A stretch of DNA of 6,871 nt. Source: Candidatus Sigynarchaeota archaeon. Lineage in GTDB: Archaea; Asgardarchaeota; Jordarchaeia; Jordarchaeales; Jordarchaeaceae. Position numbers and translations under genes: made by a program. The notes beneath the pieces are model-generated. The model ran no database searches, was not told where the DNA came from, and saw nothing but the letters and a program-made list of their open reading frames with translations. Shown here in pieces: positions 1-4,774 of this stretch (its first letter is position 1; each line of letters opens with the position of its first letter). The stretch is taken from positions 1 through 6,871 of the forward strand of contig JAUQYY010000207.1 of assembly GCA_030587505.1 (NCBI GenBank), read 5' to 3'.

Positions 1-1
1 A

Positions 2-529
2 GTGGGCTACGAGGTAGCCAGAGAACTGGGAGCACCTCTTGACATAATCGTTCCGCGCAAAATCCCCTCCCCCCACAACCCTGAGCTGGGCGTAGGAGCC
101 GTGGCTCAGGACGGAACGGTGATAATCGACCAGCAAATAAAAGAATACCTAAACGTTTCAGACGAGTACATCAAGGAAGAAGCGGAGAGGCAGATCATGG
201 AAATAGAGAGAAGAGTGAAAACATACCGCGGCGGCAGACCCCCAGTTCCCGTCAAGGACCGAGTTGTCATCCTGGTCGACGACGGAATAGCAACAGGAGT
301 CACCATGAGGGCCGCTATCCGCTCCCTGCGAAAACAGAACCCCCAGAAAATCGTTGTGGCGGTACCGGTAGCTCCGCCACGCGCAATCAAAAAAATAGAA
401 GAGGAAGCCGACGAAGTCGTATGCCTCCTAGCATACGAGCCGTTCGAAGCCGTGGGGCAGTTCTACATGGACTTCAGACAAACAACCGACAGCGAAGTCA
501 TAAATCTCCTACAAAAATCCAAAAACTAG
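2..529 (+). CDS. Phosphoribosyltransferase (PRPP-binding), 5'-truncated by window edge
   Basis: C-terminal 175 residues of a type I phosphoribosyltransferase-fold protein, probably the stand-alone 'predicted phosphoribosyltransferase' group (COG1926-like). Family members transfer or bind 5-phosphoribosyl-1-pyrophosphate in the cytoplasm, but the acceptor base of this group is not established. What is visible: the 13-residue PRPP loop VVILVDDGIATGV at residues 88-100, with the two acidic residues and the TG turn; an early GYEVARELGAPLDIIVPRK strand-helix-strand; and a typical C-terminal YEPFEAVGQFYMDF segment. The codon at position 2 is GTG, but it lies inside the conserved fold. I read it as an internal Val, with roughly 40 residues missing upstream. 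The gene ends in TAG at a natural family C-terminus, so TAG is a working stop codon here. No downstream partner gene is close: 400 bases or more follow before the next start. Confidence 0.88.
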   Translation: MGYEVARELGAPLDIIVPRKIPSPHNPELGVGAVAQDGTVIIDQQIKEYLNVSDEYIKEEAERQIMEIERRVKTYRGGRPPVPVKDRVVILVDDGIATGVTMRAAIRSLRKQNPQKIVVAVPVAPPRAIKKIEEEADEVVCLLAYEPFEAVGQFYMDFRQTTDSEVINLLQKSKN

Positions 530-865
530 CCCCCAAAAGGAAAATCGCGTCAACTAGGTGTGAATCCTTCCCCACAAACTTAGAATTCTTCTCGAGTCTG
601 AAAGTTTCACCTAATTCTCTGAACGTAAACATACAGTATCACACAAAAGAAAAAGCAGGAAAAGGATGCCTAGGTTCCAATTACACTCCATAAAAGTAGA
701 AAGCAGTTTTTAATGCTCAAATCAAAAAGCCTTTACAAATAACAACCTAACCACACTCAAAACACGAAACCTTCGGCTACGGAGAATATGACCCCTAGAG
801 TCAACAACCTTCGAAAAAAGAAGCTGGAATTCGAAAAGCAGCGTCAGACACCCTCTAAACAACCG
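530..865. other. Intergenic stretch with no supported gene
   Basis: AT-rich sequence between the phosphoribosyltransferase stop and the candidate promoter at 866. I see no tRNA or rRNA-like fold, no repeat array and no convincing ORF. A run of five T (707-711) could act as a weak archaeal T-tract terminator for the upstream gene, but it lies nearly 180 bases past the stop. A 33-codon basic ORF at 788-889 is open but runs over the promoter and looks spurious. Confidence 0.5.
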
Positions 866-876
866 ATATATATATA
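866..876 (+). promoter_or_regulatory. Candidate archaeal TATA box
   Basis: An eleven-base alternating ATATATATATA, the strongest TATA-like element in the 400-base gap upstream of the unknown block. An archaeal start site about 25 bases downstream would fall near 895-902, ahead of all three possible starts of the first gene (932, 971, 1010). A purine-rich BRE is not obvious (AACCG precedes it). The assignment rests on position and composition only. Confidence 0.45.
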
Positions 877-894
877 CAGGTTTCCCTAAAATTG

Positions 895-907
895 CCTCTG
901 GCAGAGG
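895..907. promoter_or_regulatory. Palindrome at the predicted transcription start
   Basis: CCTCTG-G-CAGAGG is a perfect inverted repeat with six-base arms around one central base. It lies about 20-30 bases downstream of the candidate TATA box, where transcription would begin. In archaea, a repressor bound over the start site blocks polymerase recruitment, so an operator is plausible. The repeat could also be chance or form a short 5'-leader hairpin. Confidence 0.3.
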
Positions 908-997
908 GCGGCTTCAGGGAGCACCAAAACCATGCCTCTACGAGATAACGTCACCCGAAGAAACACGGTGATGGAGCCGTCCAGACTAGAAAAGAGT

Positions 998-1003
998 AGG
1001 AGG
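998..1003 (+). promoter_or_regulatory. Shine-Dalgarno site selecting the start at 1010
   Basis: AGGAGG followed by six bases and then ATG at 1010 is the best ribosome binding site in the unknown block. It sits inside a run of AGG/AGA codons if translation starts earlier (932 or 971), so part of the match could be a side effect of an Arg-rich N-terminus. Confidence 0.45.
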
Positions 1004-1009
1004 AGAAGG

Positions 1010-1456
1010 ATGAAAAGGCTTAGAATCATTCTTGTGGTGTTCTTAGCGGTGATCGTGCTGGGAATAGAAACGGGATTAGTAACATTGCAAACGTATAGGC
1101 TGCCGGAACAAAACTACCTCGCCATGGGAACCGTGTTTACCCAGAACCAGAACTCGGCTGTAGTTAATCCCTTGGACTCAAAGACAATCGCGAAGATTGA
1201 GAATGGGTCTCTCACACTTGAAGAAATCCAAGAAGTTAAGGAAACAATTCAGACCAGCATCAATAAAGGATTTGAGAAGTGGGTAATGCGCCAGCCTGGT
1301 GGGCTTTTCAGAATGTACATGGCGGATAACGAGACTGTCAAATCCATGTTTTTTAGTTTTCTAGGTGAAAACCCAGAATACCGGAAACTGTTCAAACTGT
1401 ACGATCTAGCGCTCACCGGAGAGAACGACTATCTAATGCAGGAGATTTATCCTTAG
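1010..1456 (+). CDS. Unknown single-pass membrane-anchored exoprotein; possible N-terminal half of a longer gene
   Basis: I do not recognise this protein. From ATG 1010 it has 148 residues: a short basic N-terminus (MKRLR), one hydrophobic helix of about 20 residues (roughly 5-26), then a soluble domain of about 120 residues. The positive-inside rule puts that domain outside the cell, and two N-glycosylation sequons (NGS, NET) lie in it. The domain looks largely alpha-helical (EEIQEVKETIQ and later segments). ATG 1010 is chosen for its AGGAGG site. ATG 932 (174 residues, GGGAG ten bases upstream) and ATG 971 are alternatives that add an Arg-rich cytoplasmic tail. The gene follows a candidate TATA box and palindrome. 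It ends in TAG at 1454-1456, and the same frame stays open through 2347, so it may be the anchor of a single protein continued by the next ORF. Confidence 0.6.
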   Translation: MKRLRIILVVFLAVIVLGIETGLVTLQTYRLPEQNYLAMGTVFTQNQNSAVVNPLDSKTIAKIENGSLTLEEIQEVKETIQTSINKGFEKWVMRQPGGLFRMYMADNETVKSMFFSFLGENPEYRKLFKLYDLALTGENDYLMQEIYP

Positions 1457-1477
1457 GTAGAACAGAAATTTGCTTTA

Positions 1478-2347
1478 ATGTCCCTTATTGTGGAAAATGG
1501 TGAAGTAATAAAAGAAAGGAATACAACTAGAACAGTGAATGGAACAACTTATACCATCGTTTATAGAGAATACTCACTTGAGGTAAACGGAACCACATAC
1601 AGCGCCGTCAAACTGCAAGTGTACGATAGTTATGGCAGATTATTGTTAGATCCCGATGTTTGCGTACATATGTTTCCATTAGTGTACTGGTTGCAAATAC
1701 TTTGGTGGGGCTACTGGGTTTACTACGGAAACGACTACTACGTATACACCCACTTCCCTCTCGAAGATGTATGTTGGTATCTTCTTGATGTGTGGTATGA
1801 TATCCAAACGAGTATAGATATCGTAACCATGCCCTTTGAAGTAGCAAGTATAGTATGTACATTATACGGCGGAGTAATAGGAAATGCAGCTAGTATTGCT
1901 TTAAGTGCTATCTCATACATTATTACCGGTTGGATAGAGACCGAAAGATGGTATGTCCTGTCGGAGTCCGTGGCTATGATAGAGTATAACAAAGAGTGGG
2001 GATTCAGAACTCTTGAGAAGCTGCATCATCCATGCTATAACCAACCGTGGTGGGATCCCGTACCAACGGTTACATACTATCTCATAAGTAAGGATGGTGC
2101 AACGGGACAAGTTTGGCCCTATGGAGCTGCAGCCACAATCAACGGGTGGGCGGCAGCAGACATGTCATACTTCTATAGCACCTTCATCGGAACTTTCGGC
2201 AATGGCAACTGGGTGTACGTGGGAGCTTACCCTCCACACATACCCTATGAAGCTATTGATCCAGACATAGCAAGCCTTATAGATGCAGGTTCTTGGTGGT
2301 CCGCTATTGAAAGTATAATTTATCTCCTAAATATGCTCGGTCTATAA
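1478..2347 (+). CDS. Unknown Trp/Tyr-rich exoprotein-like ORF with central hydrophobic region
   Basis: No recognised family. The 289 residues include 16 Trp and 29 Tyr, clustered at 70-107 and 187-251. In order: a beta-like N-terminal part with the motif VNGTTY repeated (20-25 and 36-41) and three N-glycosylation sequons (N15, N21, N37); an aromatic stretch (66-107); a Gly/Ala/Ser-rich hydrophobic region (about 112-152) long enough for one or two membrane helices; an aromatic C-terminal domain; and a hydrophobic, possibly amphipathic last helix (273-288). There are four Cys (62, 99, 127, 186). Extracellular-looking features are present, but there is no signal peptide, and no Shine-Dalgarno site precedes ATG 1478. 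The frame is the same as that of the upstream ORF, separated by one TAG, so this ATG may not be the true start. A bacteriocin-like or surface protein is conceivable but not shown. Confidence 0.55.
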   Translation: MSLIVENGEVIKERNTTRTVNGTTYTIVYREYSLEVNGTTYSAVKLQVYDSYGRLLLDPDVCVHMFPLVYWLQILWWGYWVYYGNDYYVYTHFPLEDVCWYLLDVWYDIQTSIDIVTMPFEVASIVCTLYGGVIGNAASIALSAISYIITGWIETERWYVLSESVAMIEYNKEWGFRTLEKLHHPCYNQPWWDPVPTVTYYLISKDGATGQVWPYGAAATINGWAAADMSYFYSTFIGTFGNGNWVYVGAYPPHIPYEAIDPDIASLIDAGSWWSAIESIIYLLNMLGL

Positions 2348-2582
2348 AAGCTGATTCCAGAGATCCTAGTAATACATAACATTCCACGCAAAAAAACATA
2401 CACATTACCTCCTTCCTTAAATGCAGTGATGCAGAATGTTCCGGTCTCGTTTACGGCATAAGGCTCTAATTCGTAAAAGGAGTTGTATTAACACACTTTT
2501 AAGCTGGGATCACAACTTTCTATATCGCTCTTGGTATACAAACAAACGAGAAAAACAGAAATGATTAATAAACAAGGCATTT
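2348..2582. other. AT-rich intergenic region
   Basis: Separates the Trp/Tyr-rich ORF from the membrane-protein genes. CTTTTAAG (2496-2503) and CTATAT (2520-2525) are weak TATA-like candidates that could start a separate transcript for the gene at 2594. Neither has a convincing BRE. I see no ORF, hairpin terminator or repeat array. Confidence 0.35.
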
Positions 2583-2588
2583 AGGTGT
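2583..2588 (+). promoter_or_regulatory. AGGTGT ribosome binding element before 2594
   Basis: AGGTGT lies five bases before GTG 2594. The same hexamer lies seven bases before ATG 3250 and six before ATG 3975. It overlaps the alternative GTG at 2585, which itself has no upstream Shine-Dalgarno match, so it favours 2594 as the start. Confidence 0.4.
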
Positions 2589-2593
2589 CAAAG

Positions 2594-3139
2594 GTGCTTG
2601 GTTTAGACAAAAAAGATACAGGTACTGTGTTAAGGTGGATTACAATTCTTATGGTTTTACTCACCACAATTGTGATTGTTTCCTTCACATATATCATAAC
2701 TGTTAGGCCAGAGGGCTGGATACTTCCTGGAATGGTTTTACGGTGGTCCATGTTTGGGGCGGAGGTAAACGGTGTGAAGATACTTGAGATGAACAACGAC
2801 GTTTTGTTAGGCTTGATGCTGCTTTTCGGAATTCCTCTGGGGTTGCTATTTTTAACTGGTGTGCCTTTGATATTTTTTCGCTCGTTGCATGCAAGTGGAG
2901 AATATAAGATGTTCAGAGATGCGAAGGAAAGGCTCAATTTCATAATTAGACATGGCTCTCGAAGGGAGAAAGGAGTTGTGGCTTTTGTTATCGTGAGTTT
3001 TACGACTGCCTATGTATATCTACTGTTGCTAGCGTTAGACACGGTGGGCAAAATAAATTGGGTACCCCTTGAAGGGCTACTTTTCTTCTTCGTGTTATTA
3101 AATACATGCCTGCTTATAGTTAGAAGAGTGATTCACTAA
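2594..3139 (+). CDS. Unknown four-helix membrane protein (intact copy of a local family)
   Basis: A 181-residue protein of no family I recognise. Predicted topology: TM1 about 13-35; an outside-type loop of about 35 residues (PEGWILPGMVLRWSMFG and following); TM2 about 70-94; a basic cytoplasmic loop with FRS (95-97), FRDAKERLNFI (107-117) and RRE; TM3 about 128-148; TM4 about 159-177; and a basic tail. Start GTG 2594 is chosen because AGGTG precedes it by six bases; GTG 2585 would add three residues. The TM1-loop-TM2-basic-loop plan and several residues recur in the split gene at 3250-3931, and the N-terminal half recurs in the broken copy at 3975. Small multi-helix proteins beside an exoprotein often act in export, immunity or signalling, but nothing here identifies a role. 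Confidence 0.6.
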   Translation: MLGLDKKDTGTVLRWITILMVLLTTIVIVSFTYIITVRPEGWILPGMVLRWSMFGAEVNGVKILEMNNDVLLGLMLLFGIPLGLLFLTGVPLIFFRSLHASGEYKMFRDAKERLNFIIRHGSRREKGVVAFVIVSFTTAYVYLLLLALDTVGKINWVPLEGLLFFFVLLNTCLLIVRRVIH

Positions 3140-3235
3140 TGAACACTTACTCTGCAGCTCTGGGACTGAATCATATAGTATGGATGGGCACATAACCTAC
3201 GGAATAATTTCTCCGTTGCGAAGAGGTAGACTCAA

Positions 3236-3241
3236 GAGGTG
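3236..3241 (+). promoter_or_regulatory. GAGGTG Shine-Dalgarno site before 3250
   Basis: GAGGTG, eight bases ahead of ATG 3250, matches the archaeal GGAGGTGATC core. This decides the start of a 54-codon ORF that would otherwise be easy to overlook. Confidence 0.5.
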
Positions 3242-3249
3242 TTCATAAA

Positions 3250-3414
3250 ATGAAAACGAGGAACGCAGCTAACCTTTTCTTTTTTCTGTTCCTTTTGATT
3301 CTGGTGTTGCTTTTCATCTACGACTTTTGGAGACTGGCTGATATCGATTCGCTAAAGAACTATTACTGGACGCCTATGGCATCTATATTTGACTATGAAA
3401 CTTTACTCATTTGA
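3250..3414 (+). CDS. Small one-helix membrane ORF; likely N-terminal part of a frameshifted gene
   Basis: 54 residues starting MKTRNAANL: one strongly hydrophobic helix (about 9-24), then a polar 30-residue tail containing FIYDFWRL and NYYWTPM. It ends in TGA at 3412-3414. The start is well supported by GAGGTG eight bases upstream. After the TGA the same frame continues without a stop for another 41 codons, encoding a second hydrophobic segment (FWPITFVTLCLSF), before TAG at 3538-3540. The +1 frame, open from 3356, continues as the next ORF, which overlaps this one by 20 bases. Length and residue order match the N-terminal half of the protein at 2594-3139, so this is probably the 5' part of a broken or frameshift-expressed homologue. 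A genuine small membrane protein translationally coupled to the next ORF remains possible. Confidence 0.45.
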   Translation: MKTRNAANLFFFLFLLILVLLFIYDFWRLADIDSLKNYYWTPMASIFDYETLLI

Positions 3415-3931
3415 GCGACGGCTTATATTCTATTTCATGAAGTTTCACTCTTCACTGTGTTTTGGCCTATTACTTTCGTTACCCTTTGCCTTTCCTTCGT
3501 ACTCCTTCCGTTCAGTAAAAACTTTCAGGATTCTGTCTAGGAACTTTGAGAGTTTCGATGGTGCTTGGAGAGCCCTGAAAGCATTTATTCACCAGTGCCC
3601 CAAGAAAAACAGGTTAATGCTATTTGTTCCACTAGCCTACCTCTCACTTGGCCCTTCAATCGGTCTGCTTCTGCTGTTGATTAATCTCCCGTGCGGCTTC
3701 CACGCGTTCTTCTCCATTAACTTTCTCATCGATTTCCTTCACCCTTCACTTCTGTTGCTGTACCTGGTAGTTATTCTAGCGTACTGCGCTCAAATCGGGC
3801 TGACGCGCACAATTGCCGCTGCACTATTCATGTCTCTGATTGTGGTTCTAATAATCGGTTTGTTCTATGAGTCAGCATTTCAAAACAAGCTAAGGTCTCC
3901 ATCACTTGAGAGACTCAAGTTCCCCGTTTAG
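3395..3931 (+). CDS. Multi-helix membrane ORF; likely C-terminal part of the gene starting at 3250
   Basis: 178 residues from ATG 3395. The codon at 3389 is TTG, and the frame is open back to 3356. Hydrophobic segments lie near residues 17-34, 74-98, 108-132 and 138-158, ending in a basic tail. The loop between the first two carries SFRSVKTFR and FDGAWRALKAFI, matching FFRS and FRDAKERLNFI of the 2594-3139 protein in order and approximate spacing. It has one more C-terminal helix than that protein. No Shine-Dalgarno site precedes ATG 3395, and the start lies inside the preceding ORF. Translation therefore needs coupling, a +1 frameshift between 3356 and 3411, or does not occur. A single-base event there would join 3250-3931 into one protein of about 227 residues. 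The product is certainly hydrophobic; its function is unknown. Confidence 0.5.
   Translation: MKLYSFERRLIFYFMKFHSSLCFGLLLSLPFAFPSYSFRSVKTFRILSRNFESFDGAWRALKAFIHQCPKKNRLMLFVPLAYLSLGPSIGLLLLLINLPCGFHAFFSINFLIDFLHPSLLLLYLVVILAYCAQIGLTRTIAAALFMSLIVVLIIGLFYESAFQNKLRSPSLERLKFPV
3904..3920. repeat. Inverted repeat at the end of the membrane ORF
   Basis: ACTTGAG-AGA-CTCAAGT, perfect seven-base arms around three bases, lies inside the last codons of the preceding ORF and about 55 bases before ATG 3975. No T-run follows directly, so a classical hairpin terminator is unlikely. The nonamer AGACTCAAG of its right half also occurs at 3228-3236, just ahead of the start at 3250. A regulator site or RNA hairpin is possible; chance is not excluded. 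Confidence 0.35.
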
Positions 3932-3962
3932 ACCTTTCTCCACTTACCAATAGGTATTAGTA

Positions 3963-3968
3963 AGGTGT
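3963..3968 (+). promoter_or_regulatory. AGGTGT ribosome binding element before 3975
   Basis: AGGTGT six bases ahead of ATG 3975. The ATGAAAACGA start that follows repeats the ten bases at 3250-3259, so the whole translation-initiation region looks like a duplicated copy. Confidence 0.4.
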
Positions 3969-3974
3969 CTAAAA

Positions 3975-4178
3975 ATGAAAACGAAATATGTAGTTTACTT
4001 CATTAATTCCTTAATCTTTTAGATATTGTGTTGTTTTTTCCTTACTACCTTTTTGTATTCTAGGTTAATCAGCCCAGATACGTATGGTATTATTACTGGT
4101 TGTCTTGTGAGCAGTATGACCGGTGAAAAAGACGACAACGAAATTTTTGGGGATCTGGTGGTGATGTTACTTTCATAA
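3975..4178 (+). pseudogene. Truncated third copy of the membrane-protein family, with in-frame stops
   Basis: The frame starts MKTKYVVYFINSLIF, meets TAG at 4020-4022, continues for 51 sense codons, then meets TAA at 4176-4178. Past the TAA it reads VVVVLFCGYVF, as though a second membrane helix were interrupted. The stretch has the family plan: a helix containing ILCCFFLTT (compare ILMVLLTT at 2594-3139) and FLY.RL (compare FIYDFWRL at 3250-3414), then PDTYGIITGCLVSSMTG (compare PEGWILPGMVLRWSMFG). It shares the ribosome-binding region and first codons (MKT then Lys or Arg) with the 3250 copy. Everything after the second helix is missing, because the leuD 3' end begins at 4249. Either it is a decayed fragment, or the TAG is read through. 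A short protein starting after the TAG would lack a binding site. Confidence 0.45.
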
Positions 4179-4248
4179 GTGGTGGTTGTGCTTTTCTGCG
4201 GGTACGTTTTTAGGCCTTGGGTGCCCTGTGGTTTTCTAGGTTTTCAGG
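4179..4248. terminator. Convergent gene end with T-tracts
   Basis: The short junction between the + strand block and the - strand leu operon. TTTTT at 4206-4210 on the + strand could terminate the block. For the leu operon, the nearest - strand T-run lies opposite AAAAA at 4126-4130, inside the broken copy. Both are weak, hairpin-free archaeal T-tract candidates. Confidence 0.25.
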
Positions 4249-4755
4249 TTACTGTTGTTGCTGTTTTTGGGCTATTTCTTTGAGGAGTGGTGTGATTCCT
4301 CCTTTCTCTAGGACTTTTAGCATGTCTGGTGATAGGGGTTCCCCGTTTAGGGTGATGTTTTTTGTCGTGTTTTTGACGGTTGCTTTTTCCAGGTCGAGTT
4401 CTAGGGTGTCTCCCTCCTCGAACGCCTCGGACACTTTTGGGCACACCAGTATGGGTAGGCCTATGGCTACCGAGTTTCTGAAGAATATTCTGGCGAAGGA
4501 CTCTGCGACGACCGCTGCTACTCCCAGCCTTTTTATTAGGTCTGGTGCGGTTTCCCTGCTTGAGCCGCAGCCGAAGTTTCTCCCGGCGACTATGATGTCT
4601 CCGGGCTTTACTTCCCGTGGGAATCTCGGGTTTATCTCCTCCATGACGTGTTTTACTTGTTCCTCCATGGGGGCTTCTATGTACTTTGAGGGTGATATCA
4701 CGTCTGTGTCCACATTGTCTCCAAACTTCCAGACTCTTCCCTTTATCACGTCCAT
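4249..4755 (-). CDS. leuD: 3-isopropylmalate dehydratase small subunit (LeuD-type, swivel domain)
   Basis: A 168-residue small subunit of the two-subunit aconitase-superfamily hydro-lyase, full length for archaeal LeuD (about 160-170). With LeuC it isomerises 2-isopropylmalate to 3-isopropylmalate in the cytoplasm. Visible motifs: KFGDNVDTD (10-18); the substrate-recognition loop after SPSK reading YIEAP (25-29); FGCGSSRE (61-68), whose Ser/Arg residues bind substrate; and AESFARIFFRNSVAIGLP (84-101). Known LeuD and homoaconitase small subunits differ in the YIEAP loop (for example YLVY against YLRT in methanogens). YIEAP matches neither, so homoaconitase or methylmalate dehydratase activity is not excluded. 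The start ATG lies 19 bases after the leuC stop, with GGGGAG about 12 bases upstream. The C-terminus ends in a short Gln run (QKQQQQ). It is the last gene of the operon. Confidence 0.9.
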   Translation of the reverse strand: MDVIKGRVWKFGDNVDTDVISPSKYIEAPMEEQVKHVMEEINPRFPREVKPGDIIVAGRNFGCGSSRETAPDLIKRLGVAAVVAESFARIFFRNSVAIGLPILVCPKVSEAFEEGDTLELDLEKATVKNTTKNITLNGEPLSPDMLKVLEKGGITPLLKEIAQKQQQQ

Positions 4756-4774
4756 CTCGCTTCAACTCTCCCCT

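Noticed and set aside
421..693. 90-residue + strand ORF overlapping the phosphoribosyltransferase end
   Set aside because: It is a shadow frame of the conserved gene extended into intergenic sequence. It has no binding site or recognisable composition.
788..889. 33-residue basic ORF (MTPRVNNLRKKK...) in the long intergenic gap
   Set aside because: It runs across the TATA-like element, its only ribosome-site match (GGAG) is three bases from the ATG, and its sequence is low complexity.
530..931. Possible tRNA, small RNA or CRISPR content of the gap
   Set aside because: I found no cloverleaf, no CCA-type 3' end, no regularly spaced direct repeats and no convincing box C/D pair.
1454..1456. Genome-wide use of TAG as pyrrolysine or another sense codon
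   Set aside because: The phosphoribosyltransferase ends in TAG at a natural family C-terminus, so TAG works as a stop in this genome. Local readthrough remains open, but genome-wide reassignment is not supported here.
3139..3195. 18-residue ORF starting in the TAATG overlap after the four-helix protein
   Set aside because: The overlap could allow reinitiation, but the peptide is too short and featureless to support as a gene.
866..4217. Insertion sequence or provirus explanation of the unknown block
   Set aside because: No transposase, integrase, terminal inverted repeats, target-site duplication or tRNA attachment site is visible in the window.
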